Assembly (NCBI GenBank): GCA_039029195.1
Contig: JBCCGR010000046.1
Location: 1 to 37,038 of the forward strand
Length of the DNA stretch: 37,038 nt
From: JBCCGR01 sp039029195
Lineage (GTDB): Bacteria > Pseudomonadota > Alphaproteobacteria > Rhizobiales > Rhizobiaceae
Direction of reading: 5' to 3'
In this document: positions 9,305 to 18,302 of the stretch, piece after piece
Layout: each line of letters starts with the position of its first letter
Numbering within the stretch: the stretch's first letter is position 1
The notes under the pieces: model-generated
What the model was told of the DNA's origin: nothing
Seen by the model: only the letters and a program-made list of their open reading frames with translations
Databases searched by the model: none
Made by a program: the position numbers and the translations under genes

Positions 9305-10540
9305 ATGGCCGGGTCGAGGGAACATGTTTTTGATGCAATGGTCGTCGGCGGTGGGCTCGCGGGCCTGACGGCGGCCTGTCTGCTGGATCAATCTCTGCCG
9401 GAAACCGCTTCCATTGCGCTCGTTGCGCCAACGCGTCCCGATGATCGGCGCACGACAGCATTGTTGCAGCCGTCCGTTGACGCCCTAAAATCCTGTGGGG
9501 TCTGGGAAAAGTGCGAAGCGCGCACCGCGCCCTTACGGACCATGCGCATTATCGACGGCACCAACCGGCTGATCCGCGCACCGATGGTCGATTTCAAATC
9601 GCTGGAACTCGATCTCGATGCCTTTGGGTACAATGTTGAAAACCGCGTGCTTGCGAAACACCTGCTTGATCAGATTGCAGGTTCAAATCGGGTGCGGTGC
9701 TTCGAAAGTCTTGCAGCGGAAGTTGGTATCCGCGAAACCGGTCTGTCGATTAAGCTGGAAGATGGCACCCGTCTTAGCACCCCGGTGGCCATTGCCGCCG
9801 ACGGGCGAAAGTCGCTGCTGCGTCAGGCGGCACCGATCAGCACCCGCACTTGGTCTTATCCGCAATGGGCGTTGGTGACCAACTTCACCCACACGATTGA
9901 CCATCAGGACATTTCGACCGAGTTTCACACAGAAACAGGACCATTCACCCTTGTGCCGCTGCCAAAATCCTCTGACGGCAAGCCGCAATCCAGCCTCGTC
10001 TGGGTGGCGAATCAAACTATCAAGAGCGAGCTCGAAGGCACTGACGAAAAAGAGCTTTCCAAGGTCATAGAGCGGAAAATGCAGTCCATGCTTGGCAAGA
10101 TTTCCATTTCCGGTGGACGCCAGATCTTTCCCTTGTCGGGCATGACGGCGACGAGCTTCGCCAAAAACAGAATTCTGCTCGCCGGCGAAGCCGCACACGT
10201 CTTTCCCCCAATCGGGGCACAGGGTCTCAATCTCGGCATCGCCGATGCGGTTGAGGCCTGCAAGCTGATTACCGACGCCCTGAACGCCGGACGCGATCCA
10301 GGTGATGCCTCTCTTCTTTCAACCTATTCCCGACGCCGGGGCGCGGAAATCATCGCGCGGACCGGCGCTGTTGATCTGCTCAACAGGTCTTTGCTTGGAA
10401 GTTTCCTGCCGATTCAGGCCGCACGATCCAGCGGGCTATACCTCTTGTCGCAATCCTCGGTGCTGCGCTGTTTTGCCATGAAGTCCGGCCTTGGCCAGCT
10501 TTCGCGGTCTGATTTCAACCCGTTTCGCAAGGCGGGCTGA
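9305..10540 (+). CDS. UbiH/COQ6-family FAD-dependent monooxygenase
   Basis: A 411-residue flavoprotein hydroxylase of the UbiH/UbiF/UbiL family, which hydroxylates the aromatic ring of ubiquinone precursors. Seen in order are the N-terminal dinucleotide motif VVGGGLAGLTAACLL, the DG motif AADGRKSLLRQ near residue 165, and the GD-type motif GEAAHVFPPIGAQGLNLG near residue 295, which is diagnostic of the ubiquinone branch. The ATG at 9305 is preceded by AGGA. An open frame extends upstream to 9122 but overlaps the divergent DUF2182 gene and lacks family features. The 3' end converges on the AEC carrier gene with a 2-nt gap. Which ring position is hydroxylated cannot be told. Confidence 0.9.
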   Translation: MAGSREHVFDAMVVGGGLAGLTAACLLDQSLPETASIALVAPTRPDDRRTTALLQPSVDALKSCGVWEKCEARTAPLRTMRIIDGTNRLIRAPMVDFKSLELDLDAFGYNVENRVLAKHLLDQIAGSNRVRCFESLAAEVGIRETGLSIKLEDGTRLSTPVAIAADGRKSLLRQAAPISTRTWSYPQWALVTNFTHTIDHQDISTEFHTETGPFTLVPLPKSSDGKPQSSLVWVANQTIKSELEGTDEKELSKVIERKMQSMLGKISISGGRQIFPLSGMTATSFAKNRILLAGEAAHVFPPIGAQGLNLGIADAVEACKLITDALNAGRDPGDASLLSTYSRRRGAEIIARTGAVDLLNRSLLGSFLPIQAARSSGLYLLSQSSVLRCFAMKSGLGQLSRSDFNPFRKAG

Positions 10541-10542
10541 TC

Positions 10543-11511
10543 TTATTTCGCCGGGAAAAGGTCCGGCGGAATAAGTCCGGATGCCATCAGATAAAGCAGC
10601 GCCGTCACCGTGACCACGGAAGCAAGCGTCGAGAGCACGACCATGCTTGAAGCGCGCTGCGTCCAGACATTGTATTGCTGTGCAATCACGAAGACATTTG
10701 TGGCCGTCGGGAGCGAGGCAAGCAGGATTGCCGTGTAAATCCACACCGGGCTGAAATCGCCCACCCAGCTCACCAGCACCCACACGATCAATGGGTGAAC
10801 CACCAGTTTGATGAAGATCAACACACCCATCACCGGCGGAAAGCGGGTCACCGGGCTCAGTGCCATCGTCACCCCCATGGCAAACAGCGCACAGGGTGCA
10901 GCGGCATTGAAGAGATAATTCAAGAGCTTGTCGAGCGCCGTGGGTGGCCGGAAATCGATGGCTGCTGCGATCAGCCCCGCAATGGTTGCCAGAATAAAAG
11001 GATGGGTGAAAATCTTCTTCAAAACCGAAAGAACAATTTCAAGTGGCGGTCGCTTCGATTGTCCGCCAATCGCCATCATCAGGGGTGCCATGGTGAAATG
11101 AAGTGTGTTGTCGAAACAGAAAATCAGCGCAATCGGTACTGCCGCATCCGGTCCGAGCACCGCAAGCGCCAGCCCGGGACCCATATAGCCGATATTGCCA
11201 TAGGCACCGGCGAGGCCTTGAATTGAGCTTTCAGGAATATCGCCCTTGCTCGCCAGCGCACCGGCAGCGAATGAAATCGCATAGGCGCAATAAGTGCCAA
11301 GCAGCGTGGCAAAAATGAAATCGACCGAGGCGAGCCGCTCGATCGGCGTTTTTGACACGAGCTGATAGATCAGGGCTGGCAATGCGAAATAGATGATGAA
11401 GATGTTCATCCACGCGAGCCCGTCTTCCGAGACACGCCAGATCTTCGCAGCAATGAAGCCAAGCAAAATCAGTCCGAAAAACGGAAAGGCAAGGCCGATA
11501 ACCGCTGTCAC
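10543..11511 (-). CDS. AEC-family transporter
   Basis: A 322-residue membrane protein of the auxin efflux carrier (AEC) family, with about ten hydrophobic helices arranged as two repeats of five. Typical features are the first helix region FPFFGLILLGFIAAK, the segment YFALPALIYQLVSKTP, and GAYGNIGYMGPGLAL near residues 103-117 with the conserved N-x-G-x-x-G. Bacterial AEC proteins move organic acids such as malate or malonate; the substrate here is unknown. The start is GTG with GGGAG about 12 nt upstream. It is a single gene, convergent with the UbiH-like gene. Confidence 0.88.
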   Translation of the reverse strand: MTAVIGLAFPFFGLILLGFIAAKIWRVSEDGLAWMNIFIIYFALPALIYQLVSKTPIERLASVDFIFATLLGTYCAYAISFAAGALASKGDIPESSIQGLAGAYGNIGYMGPGLALAVLGPDAAVPIALIFCFDNTLHFTMAPLMMAIGGQSKRPPLEIVLSVLKKIFTHPFILATIAGLIAAAIDFRPPTALDKLLNYLFNAAAPCALFAMGVTMALSPVTRFPPVMGVLIFIKLVVHPLIVWVLVSWVGDFSPVWIYTAILLASLPTATNVFVIAQQYNVWTQRASSMVVLSTLASVVTVTALLYLMASGLIPPDLFPAK

Positions 11512-11688
11512 TGCTGCAAAACTCTCCCAAGCATCGTCCTGTTTCGGCTATCCGCTTCACCTGGCAGCGTCAAGCTGCCTTTGGCGCAAGCGCACCGGCC
11601 CGGTGACAAATTTGTCCGGGATGACAGCCCTTGCCATTCTGATATAAGGAAATGAACGGGAACCAGCGGGTCGAGCGGACCGAAGGCG

Positions 11689-12015
11689 ATGATCAGACAG
11701 GCAAAATTTCAGATCGGACAGGTGGTAAAGCACCGCGTCTATCCGTTCCGTGGTGTCGTTTTTGACGTGGATCCTGAGTTCGACAACACCGACGAGTGGT
11801 ATGACGCCATTCCCGCCGAAATCCGCCCTTCGAAAGACCAGCCCTTCTATCATCTCTTTGCTGAAAACGAGGAGACGGAATACATCGCCTATGTGTCGGA
11901 GCAGAACCTGTTGCCCGATGAATCCGGCGAACCCGTCCGCCACCCGCAGATAGACGAGATATTCGCGCAGGATGATGACGGAAACTATGTCTCAAAGGCG
12001 ATGATCAGCCACTGA
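11689..12015 (+). CDS. hspQ: Heat shock protein HspQ
   Basis: A 108-residue HspQ (YccV-like hemimethylated-DNA-binding family). The family core is clear: AKFQIGQVVKHRVYPFRGVV followed by FDVDPEF and DEWYDAIPAEIRPSKDQPFYHLF. In enterobacteria HspQ specifies substrates for, and is degraded by, Lon protease. Alphaproteobacterial versions share the fold, and the exact role here is inferred. The AAGG just before the ATG is only 2-3 nt away, a weak ribosome-binding site, but no better in-frame start exists. It is monocistronic. Confidence 0.92.
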   Translation: MIRQAKFQIGQVVKHRVYPFRGVVFDVDPEFDNTDEWYDAIPAEIRPSKDQPFYHLFAENEETEYIAYVSEQNLLPDESGEPVRHPQIDEIFAQDDDGNYVSKAMISH

Positions 12016-12054
12016 GAGTGGTGAAATACCTTGGGAGTGGACCAATCAGCCGCA

Positions 12055-12082
12055 CCTCATGGTGAGCCCGTCGAACCACGAG
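12055..12082. repeat. REP-like palindromic element, first copy
   Basis: Imperfect hairpin: CTCATGGT (12056-12063) pairs with ACCACGAG (12075-12082) with one mismatch, around a GAGCCCGTCGA loop. The sequence CCTCATGGTGAGCCCGTCGA resembles widespread intergenic repeats of alphaproteobacteria. It is inverted relative to the copy at 12277. Confidence 0.6.
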
Positions 12083-12274
12083 ATAACCCTTTCGCGAAGG
12101 ACTGAAGTTCGCTCATTTTGGTTGGACTTAACCCTTCTTCGTCGGCATTCCGGCCTTTACGGTCGGAATCCAGAAAAGTTCGCATTATCGATAGATTGCG
12201 GCCGTGAACGCCGCAATGACGGCAAATAGAAACTGTACCGAGCAAACTCAGTCGCATTGAAGATGCCAAATCCA

Positions 12275-12299
12275 ATCCTTCGACAGACTCAGGATGAGG
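12275..12299. repeat. REP-like palindromic element, second copy
   Basis: The core CCTTCGACAGACTCAGGATG matches the reverse complement of the first copy at 17 of 23 positions (hand count). ATCCT (12275-12279) and AGGAT (12291-12295) form its own short stem. The two copies lie about 200 nt apart in opposite orientation. Confidence 0.55.
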
Positions 12300-12360
12300 A
12301 TGTGGGGATGGCAAGGAAATGACAGATTGAGAGTTTGAACACCACCCGCTCGGCTTCCCC

Positions 12361-13524
12361 TCACCCCAACCACTTCGCCAATTGTTCCAGCGACCAGGCG
12401 ATCTCGTCCTCGGTTCCGGCAAAGGATAGCCGCATTCGATTGTGCCCGGAAACAGGATCAAAATCCTTTCCCGGTGTGGCCGCTACATTCGCCTCATTGA
12501 GCATGCGATAGGCGAACTCAAAGGAATCATTCGCCAGAGCGGATGTGTCCGCATAGGCGTAGAACGCGCCATCAACCGGGAGGATATCCTTGAACCCAAG
12601 CCGCGGCAGCTCCGTCAACATCAGTGCCCGGTTCCGGCGATAGACTTCTTTTACCTCTTCCAGCTCATCCGTCGCATCAAGCGCATGGAGCGCCGCTGTC
12701 TGCGAGAGAGACGGTGGCGAGATGTAGAGCGATTGCGAAAGACACTCGAAGGTACGCACCAGAGGCTCCGGCAGCACCATCCAACCAATGCGCCACCCGG
12801 TCATGCAAAAATACTTAGAGAAGGAATTGATGATGATCGCATTCTGCGAAAACTGTAGTGCCGTCGCTTCGCGAATGCCCGTATCAGCCTCGTAGGTCAG
12901 GCCGTGATAGATTTCATCCGAGATCATCACCCTGTCATTGGCATCGCACCAATGGCAAAGATCGCGCAAGGCGTCCGGCGTCATCATGGTGCCGCTGGGA
13001 TTCGCAGGACTTGCAACGAGAGTGCCTGCAAAGTCTTGCGAGCCAAACGCTTTCGCCAACAGGTCAGCAGACATGGTGTGCCGGTCAGCCGGACCGGTTT
13101 CGATCTCAATTGGTTTGAGCGACAGTGCCGTCAAAATGTTGCGATAGGCGGGATATCCCGGACAGGCGATCGCAACACCATCACCAGCATTGAACAGCGC
13201 CAAAAAGGCCAGATTGAAGGCCGCAGAAGACCCCGTGGTGATGAATATCCGCGCCGGATCCACATTCACGCAGTAGCGTTCTTCATAGTGTCGTGCCAAC
13301 CGTTCGCGCAGGGCCGCGATACCGTTCGCGTCGGTGTAGCCAATAGGCCCGGTCTCCAGCAGTTTGGCAGCAGCATCACGTGCCGAACGTGGCGCTAAAG
13401 CGCCCGGCTGCCCAACACACAACATGCCGACTTCCACACCTGACTTTTTGCGCTCGTTGGCGGCAGCAAGCACATCCATGGCGTGAAACGGTTCAACCCG
13501 TGAGCGGTCTGAGAGCTGGATCAT
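12361..13524 (-). CDS. PLP-dependent aminotransferase (class I/II)
   Basis: A 387-residue cytosolic fold-type I aminotransferase. Visible motifs are the cofactor-stacking region TTGSSAAFNLAFLALFNAGD, ASPANPSGTMM with the substrate-side Asn, SDEIYHGLTYE with the PLP-N1 Asp and the PLP-O3' Tyr, and the Schiff-base lysine in NSFSKYFCMTGWRIGW near residue 235. The C-terminal RLSFAG supplies the carboxylate-binding Arg. This pattern fits the aspartate/alanine-type subfamily I-gamma, but the amino donor and acceptor cannot be assigned. It is divergent from the M48 protease gene. Confidence 0.9.
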   Translation of the reverse strand: MIQLSDRSRVEPFHAMDVLAAANERKKSGVEVGMLCVGQPGALAPRSARDAAAKLLETGPIGYTDANGIAALRERLARHYEERYCVNVDPARIFITTGSSAAFNLAFLALFNAGDGVAIACPGYPAYRNILTALSLKPIEIETGPADRHTMSADLLAKAFGSQDFAGTLVASPANPSGTMMTPDALRDLCHWCDANDRVMISDEIYHGLTYEADTGIREATALQFSQNAIIINSFSKYFCMTGWRIGWMVLPEPLVRTFECLSQSLYISPPSLSQTAALHALDATDELEEVKEVYRRNRALMLTELPRLGFKDILPVDGAFYAYADTSALANDSFEFAYRMLNEANVAATPGKDFDPVSGHNRMRLSFAGTEDEIAWSLEQLAKWLG

Positions 13525-13682
13525 GATCGTCTAATCGAATCTGTCGAAGAATTGATGATGAAGACGACACGGATTTGCCTTATTGAAGATCAAAACACCA
13601 GCACTGGTTCCCCAAACATCAGCGTTTGCGCCAGAACCCGGATATGATCCACACAGGACCAATTTTGAGTTTGAAATCCGAC

Positions 13683-15047
13683 ATGATCGCCAGAAAAGTC
13701 CTCACCACTTTTTCCGTGTTTGCCTTTGTTCTGGTGACGCTGCTTCCCGCAGAGGCGCAGCGCGGACGCGGGCGCGGCATCCCACTCATTCGCGATGCGG
13801 AAATCGAAGCGCTGATCAACGACTACACTCGGCCCATTCTGAAAGCTGCCGGGCTTCGCCGTAGTGCCATCGAAATCTATCTGGTCAACGACAACACGTT
13901 TAATGCGTTTGTGGCCGGACGGCGCATGTTCATCCATGCCGGTGCCATTCTTCTTTCTGAAACCCCCAATGAAATCATCGGTGTCATCGCACACGAGATT
14001 GGGCATGTGGTGGGCGGTCACCACCAGCGCCTCGCGCAGCAGGTGCGCCGCGCCAACCTGGTCGCAGGGTTTGCCACCCTACTCGGCGCAGGCGTGGCGG
14101 TTGCTGGCGGGCTTGCAGGCAACAGTCAGGTCACGGGTGCGGGTGCTGGCGTTGCCGCCGGTGGTCAATATCAGGCAATCACAGGCCTTCTGCGTTACCA
14201 AAGAGCCGAGGAGCGCGCAGCGGACCTTGCCGCCACCAGGTTCCTGTCAAAAACAGGCCAGTCCGGCAAAGGCATGCTCGCGACGTTCCAGCGTTTTGCA
14301 GAAAATCTCAGCATTCAAGGTGGTCGCGTCAACCCTTACTTGCAGAGCCACCCAATGCCGCGCGAGCGCATTCAAAACCTCTCCACCATTGTGAAAAAAA
14401 GCAAGTTTTACAATCGGATGGATCCAAAACAGCTTCAGGAGCGGCATGATCTGGCGCGGGCAAAGATTGCTGCCTATCTCGGTAGCCGCCGTCAGGCGGT
14501 GGCCATTCTCAACAGCAAGAAAGTCTCCCCCCTTGCCCGGCAATATGGTCAGGCGATCGTGACCCATCTTTATGGTTCGCCACGTCGGGCCGTGCCGCAA
14601 ATCAATGCACTCATCAAGAAGCGCCCCAAATATGCCTATTTTCATGAGATGAAAGGCGAAATTCTGCTGCGCTCCGGCAAACCGAAGCAAGCCGTTGCAC
14701 CATTCCGCCGTGCGGTTCGCCTCGACAAAACCGGAGCCGGTTTTTTGCGGGTGGAATTGGGTCACGCGTTGCTTGAATCGGGCGGCAGGAAAAACACCCG
14801 TGAGGCGGTCAAACACCTTAAACGTGGTCTCGCATCCGACCCCAACGCGGTGGTCGGCTATCGCTATCTTGCCGGTGCGCTGGGCGAACTGGGCGATGTA
14901 TCAGGCGCGCTGTTGGCAACCGCGGAAGGCTATTTCCGCTCCGGACACCGCAAGGAGGCCAAACAGTTTGCCCACCGGGCACAGAAAAATCTGAAACGCG
15001 GCTCCCCCGGATGGCTTCGCGCACAGGATATCATCACCTATAAGTAA
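13683..15047 (+). CDS. M48-family metalloprotease with TPR tail (BepA-like)
   Basis: A 454-residue periplasmic zinc protease with a C-terminal tetratricopeptide region. Residues 1-25 form a signal peptide ending AEAQ. The catalytic motif is H104-E-I-G-H108, and the third zinc ligand is probably E177 in RAEERAADLAATRF. The remaining half contains helical repeats, for example FHEMKGEILLRSGKPKQAVA and LGHALLESGGRKN. BepA/LoiP-type proteases look after outer-membrane protein assembly, which is the inferred role. The ATG at 13683 was chosen because it gives a proper signal peptide; ATG 13644 and TTG 13626 are in frame but neither has a clear ribosome-binding site. The DsbA-like gene follows after 52 nt. 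Confidence 0.9.
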   Translation: MIARKVLTTFSVFAFVLVTLLPAEAQRGRGRGIPLIRDAEIEALINDYTRPILKAAGLRRSAIEIYLVNDNTFNAFVAGRRMFIHAGAILLSETPNEIIGVIAHEIGHVVGGHHQRLAQQVRRANLVAGFATLLGAGVAVAGGLAGNSQVTGAGAGVAAGGQYQAITGLLRYQRAEERAADLAATRFLSKTGQSGKGMLATFQRFAENLSIQGGRVNPYLQSHPMPRERIQNLSTIVKKSKFYNRMDPKQLQERHDLARAKIAAYLGSRRQAVAILNSKKVSPLARQYGQAIVTHLYGSPRRAVPQINALIKKRPKYAYFHEMKGEILLRSGKPKQAVAPFRRAVRLDKTGAGFLRVELGHALLESGGRKNTREAVKHLKRGLASDPNAVVGYRYLAGALGELGDVSGALLATAEGYFRSGHRKEAKQFAHRAQKNLKRGSPGWLRAQDIITYK

Positions 15048-15099
15048 CCTTAGCTGGATAGTGTTTCCTCAAAACCGGCAAACGCTCACGGAGAACCTG

Positions 15100-15876
15100 A
15101 TGCCCCATTCCCTGTCCCATTGGCTGAAACGTGGTGTGGCAGCCGCTGGCCTTGCTCTGGCCTTTTCGGCGACGTCCCTTCCCGCCAATGCGCTGGATGA
15201 TGCTGAAAAGAAGCAGGTTGAGGAAATCATCCGCAACTACATTCTAGAAAATCCTGAAATCCTGCTAGAAGCCCAGCAGGCGCTGGAAGCCAAGCGGGTG
15301 GCAGCTCAGAAGGAAAAGGCCCGCAAGGCCCTCACCGAGCGCGCCGATGTGATCTACGCCTCCACCAACCAGTTCGATTTGGGCAACAAGAATGGCGATG
15401 TCACCATTGTGGAGTTTTTCGACTACAATTGCGGCTTCTGTCAGCGCGCCATGAACGACATGAACCGTCTGCTGGATGGCGATAAGAACCTGCGTTTTGT
15501 CCTGAAGGAATTGCCGATCCTTTCCGAAGCCTCGGTGGAAGCGCATCGCGTATCGACGGCTGTAGGCCGCGTCGCCCCAAAAAAATACGCTGAATATCAC
15601 CAGCGCCTGTTGAGCGCGCCAGGTCGCAAGGATGGCGCCCGCGCCCTGCAGATCGCGGTCGAAATGGGCATCGACACACAAAAAGTTGCCGCTCTTGCGC
15701 AAGACGAGTCCGTCACAGATGCCTTCCGCGAGGTCAATCAGCTTGCCACAGAGCTCGGCATGACCGGCACGCCATCATACGTCATTGGTGATGAAGTGGT
15801 GTTCGGCGCGCTGGGCTATGATGTGCTGAAAGCCAAGATCGACAATGTTCGCAAATGCGGCAAAGCCACCTGCTGA
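15100..15876 (+). CDS. DsbA-family thiol:disulfide protein (ScsC-like N-terminus)
   Basis: A 258-residue periplasmic thioredoxin-fold protein. A signal peptide (residues 1-32, ending PANA) is followed by a helical N-terminal extension (EEIIRNYILENPEILLEAQQ) typical of ScsC/Com1-like proteins. The DsbA domain has the active site C111-G-F-C114 and the cis-proline loop GTPSYVIGD. A second cysteine pair (KCGKATC) ends the chain. The family introduces or shuffles disulfides in envelope proteins; ScsC N-termini can oligomerise. The ATG at 15100 has GGAG upstream; the open frame before it is not signal-like. A strong terminator follows. Confidence 0.9.
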   Translation: MPHSLSHWLKRGVAAAGLALAFSATSLPANALDDAEKKQVEEIIRNYILENPEILLEAQQALEAKRVAAQKEKARKALTERADVIYASTNQFDLGNKNGDVTIVEFFDYNCGFCQRAMNDMNRLLDGDKNLRFVLKELPILSEASVEAHRVSTAVGRVAPKKYAEYHQRLLSAPGRKDGARALQIAVEMGIDTQKVAALAQDESVTDAFREVNQLATELGMTGTPSYVIGDEVVFGALGYDVLKAKIDNVRKCGKATC

Positions 15877-15898
15877 ATTAACAATATTACTGAATTTG

Positions 15899-15930
15899 GG
15901 CCGGAATCTCCGCGATTCCGGCCTTTTTTT
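15899..15930 (+). terminator. Rho-independent terminator after the DsbA-like gene
   Basis: A perfect 10-bp stem GGCCGGAATC/GATTCCGGCC with a 5-nt TCCGC loop is followed directly by seven T residues. It begins 22 nt after the stop codon and separates the protease/DsbA unit from aroQ-accBC. Confidence 0.95.
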
Positions 15931-15988
15931 ACATCTGTGTTGCCCCTATAAGGCGGTCTAATTCACGAAACGGCGGCAGTCCCCAACC

Positions 15989-16441
15989 ATGTCGGAAATG
16001 GCAAAGCCCATCTTTGTGCTCAACGGGCCCAATCTCAACATGTTGGGAACGCGGGAACCTGCCGTCTATGGCAGCACCACGCTCAAGGACATTGAGGGCA
16101 AGTGCCATGACACGGCAGATGAACTCGGTCTGTCAGTTGATTTTCGCCAGTCAAACCATGAAGGCGATCTTGTTGGCTGGCTGCAGGAGGCCAATTCGGC
16201 GGCCTGTGGCGTGGTTTTAAACGCTGCGGCCTACACACACACTTCAATTGCCCTATATGATGCGGTTAAGGGGGGCGATATCCCGGTGATTGAACTGCAC
16301 ATTTCCAATGTTCATGCGCGGGAACCGTTCCGGACACATTCTTATATTTCGCCGGTTGCAACTGGTGTAATCTTGGGATTCGGAACCGCTGGCTACCCGT
16401 TGGCAATTCGCGCCCTTAAGGGGCTGATCGAGAAACAATAA
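15989..16441 (+). CDS. aroQ: 3-dehydroquinate dehydratase, type II
   Basis: A 150-residue type II dehydroquinase, the third step of the shikimate pathway (3-dehydroquinate to 3-dehydroshikimate). All family blocks are present: the N-terminal LNGPNLNMLGTREPAVYG with R22 and catalytic Y28 in the flexible lid, NAAAYTHTSIALYDAV, ELHISNVHAREPFRTHSYIS with the catalytic His, and the GFGTAGYPLAI end. Family length is about 145-150, so it is complete. The start at 15989 (MSEMAKP) could also be the ATG at 15998. It heads the aroQ-accB-accC-aat order common in Hyphomicrobiales. Confidence 0.97.
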   Translation: MSEMAKPIFVLNGPNLNMLGTREPAVYGSTTLKDIEGKCHDTADELGLSVDFRQSNHEGDLVGWLQEANSAACGVVLNAAAYTHTSIALYDAVKGGDIPVIELHISNVHAREPFRTHSYISPVATGVILGFGTAGYPLAIRALKGLIEKQ

Positions 16442-16459
16442 CAAACAGACGGTGGATTT

Positions 16460-16939
16460 ATGTCGTCCAAAAAGCCTGGGATTGACCAGTCACTCGTGGA
16501 AGCACTGGCAAAGCTGATTCAGGAAACCGACCTCAGCGAAATTGAAATTGAAGAAGGCGATGTGCGCATTCGCGTGGCACGTGAAATCACTGCCGCCCCC
16601 GTTGCCGCCGCGCAATATGTTGCAGCGGCACCCCAAGCCGCTGCACCGGCAGCCCCCGCGGTCAAACCCGCGCCCGAAGCGCCTGCCCCAGCTGCAAGCA
16701 GTTCAGCCGGTGCCGTTTCGGCCCCCATGGTGGGAACCGCCTATCTTGCCGCGTCACCCGACGCTTCTCCCTACGTGAGCGAAGGGGCGGAAGTGAAAGA
16801 GGGTGATACAATCCTCATCATTGAATCCATGAAGACCATGAACCAGATCCCTGCCCCACGCAGCGGCACCGTAAAGTCGATTGCCGTAACCGACGGGCAG
16901 CCGGTGGAATATGGCGAGACGCTGATGATCATCGAATAG
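16460..16939 (+). CDS. accB: Biotin carboxyl carrier protein of acetyl-CoA carboxylase
   Basis: A 159-residue BCCP subunit that carries biotin between the biotin carboxylase and carboxyltransferase of acetyl-CoA carboxylase, the first step of fatty acid synthesis. The N-terminal region (residues 5-42) is followed by an Ala/Pro-rich flexible linker (about 44-85) and a biotinyl domain. Biotin is attached at K125 within IIESMKTMNQI; the usual A-M-K-M core is S-M-K-T here. It starts 19 nt after aroQ and ends 13 nt before accC, fitting one transcript. Confidence 0.96.
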   Translation: MSSKKPGIDQSLVEALAKLIQETDLSEIEIEEGDVRIRVAREITAAPVAAAQYVAAAPQAAAPAAPAVKPAPEAPAPAASSSAGAVSAPMVGTAYLAASPDASPYVSEGAEVKEGDTILIIESMKTMNQIPAPRSGTVKSIAVTDGQPVEYGETLMIIE

Positions 16940-16952
16940 GCGGCCAAATCCC

Positions 16953-18296
16953 ATGTTCAACAAGGTTCTGATCGCCAATCGCGGCGAAATTGCACTGCGG
17001 ATTTTGCGCGCCTGTAAGGAACTCGGCATTCAGACGGTGGCTGTGCATTCAACTGCCGACGCGGATGCCATGCAAGTGCGACTTGCCGATGAGAGCGTGT
17101 GCATCGGCCCGCCATCGTCTCGCGATTCCTATCTCAACATCCACCAGATTGTGGCGGCCTGCGAAATCACCGGTGCGGATGCAATCCATCCCGGCTACGG
17201 CTTCCTGTCGGAGAACGCCAAGTTCGCTGAAATTCTGGAAGCTCACGAAATCACCTTCATCGGCCCAAGCGCGGAGCACATTCGCCGCATGGGCGACAAG
17301 ATCGAGGCAAAGGCCACGGCAAAAGCGCTCGGCATTCCGGTGGTTCCAGGCTCCGAAGGCGCGGTCACCGATCCGATTGAAGCCAAGCGCATTGCGTCCG
17401 ACATCGGCTACCCCGTGATCGTGAAGGCAGCCTCCGGCGGCGGCGGTCGCGGCATGAAGGTCGTCGAAAACGAAGCGGCGATGAATGAAGCGCTCGATGC
17501 AGCCCGCAAGGAAGCTGGCGCCGCGTTTGGCGATGATGCGGTCTATATCGAAAAATACCTTGGTAACCCGCGCCACATCGAGGTGCAGATCCTTGGCGAC
17601 GGCTCGGGCGGCGGCATTCACCTTGGCGAGCGCGATTGTTCGCTGCAGCGTCGCCACCAAAAGGTGCTGGAGGAGGCGAACTCCCCTGCCCTTAATGCCG
17701 AGCAGCGCGAAAAGATCGGCAATATCTGCGCCACCGCAATCGCAAATATGGGCTATTCCGGCGCGGGCACCATCGAATTCCTGTTCGAAGATGGCGAGTT
17801 CTATTTCATTGAAATGAACACGCGGCTTCAGGTCGAGCACCCGGTGACGGAAATGGTCACACGTATTGATCTGGTGAACGAGCAACTCCGCATTGCCTCC
17901 GGCAGCGGCATGTCGATCACCCAGAGCGATGTGGCTTTTACCGGCCACGCCATTGAATGCCGCATCAACGCGGAAAACCCCGACACCTTCGCCCCCTCAC
18001 CCGGCATGATCTCCTACTATCATCCACCGGGCGGTCTGGGCGTACGGGTCGATTCCGGCGTGTTTCAGGGCTATTCCATCCCGCCCTATTATGACAGCCT
18101 GATCGGCAAGCTGATCGTGCATGCCCGCACGCGGGTAGAATGCCTGATGCGGTTGCGCCGTGCACTGGATGAGTTTGTGGTTGATGGAATTGAGACCACA
18201 ATTCCGCTGTTTGGCGACTTGGTGCGCAATCCTGATATTGCCGACGGCAACTACAACATTCACTGGCTGGAAAAATACCTGGCCCAGAAGCAGTAG
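16953..18296 (+). CDS. accC: Biotin carboxylase subunit of acetyl-CoA carboxylase
   Basis: A 447-residue ATP-grasp enzyme that carboxylates biotin on AccB using ATP and bicarbonate. Seen in order: the N-terminal FNKVLIANRGEIALRILRAC, HPGYGFLSENAKFAE, the glycine-rich ATP loop KAASGGGGRGMKVV near residue 160, FIEMNTRLQVEHPVTE with metal-binding acids and catalytic Arg near 288-298, and the C-terminal lid region. Length matches the family (about 449). The short spacing to accB supports stoichiometric co-expression. Confidence 0.97.
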   Translation: MFNKVLIANRGEIALRILRACKELGIQTVAVHSTADADAMQVRLADESVCIGPPSSRDSYLNIHQIVAACEITGADAIHPGYGFLSENAKFAEILEAHEITFIGPSAEHIRRMGDKIEAKATAKALGIPVVPGSEGAVTDPIEAKRIASDIGYPVIVKAASGGGGRGMKVVENEAAMNEALDAARKEAGAAFGDDAVYIEKYLGNPRHIEVQILGDGSGGGIHLGERDCSLQRRHQKVLEEANSPALNAEQREKIGNICATAIANMGYSGAGTIEFLFEDGEFYFIEMNTRLQVEHPVTEMVTRIDLVNEQLRIASGSGMSITQSDVAFTGHAIECRINAENPDTFAPSPGMISYYHPPGGLGVRVDSGVFQGYSIPPYYDSLIGKLIVHARTRVECLMRLRRALDEFVVDGIETTIPLFGDLVRNPDIADGNYNIHWLEKYLAQKQ

Positions 18297-18302
18297 TCAT
18301 CG

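Larger units (their letters stand above)
12016..12360. other. Intergenic spacer with REP-like hairpins
   Basis: A 345-nt gene-free stretch between hspQ and the converging aminotransferase gene. Apart from the two REP-like hairpins listed separately I see no protein-like frame. A minus-strand open frame across it reads like the low-complexity peptides (HPESVEG-like) that such repeats usually encode by chance. No T-rich terminator is evident. Confidence 0.7.

Noticed and set aside
11563..11579. Perfect 6-bp stem GGCAGC/GCTGCC between the AEC gene and hspQ
   Set aside because: It lies upstream of both divergent genes and has no T-run, so it is neither a terminator nor a clear operator.
12057..12461. 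Minus-strand 134-codon open frame over the hspQ spacer
   Set aside because: It covers REP-like repeats and the end of the aminotransferase gene in another frame and encodes a low-complexity, non-conserved-looking peptide.
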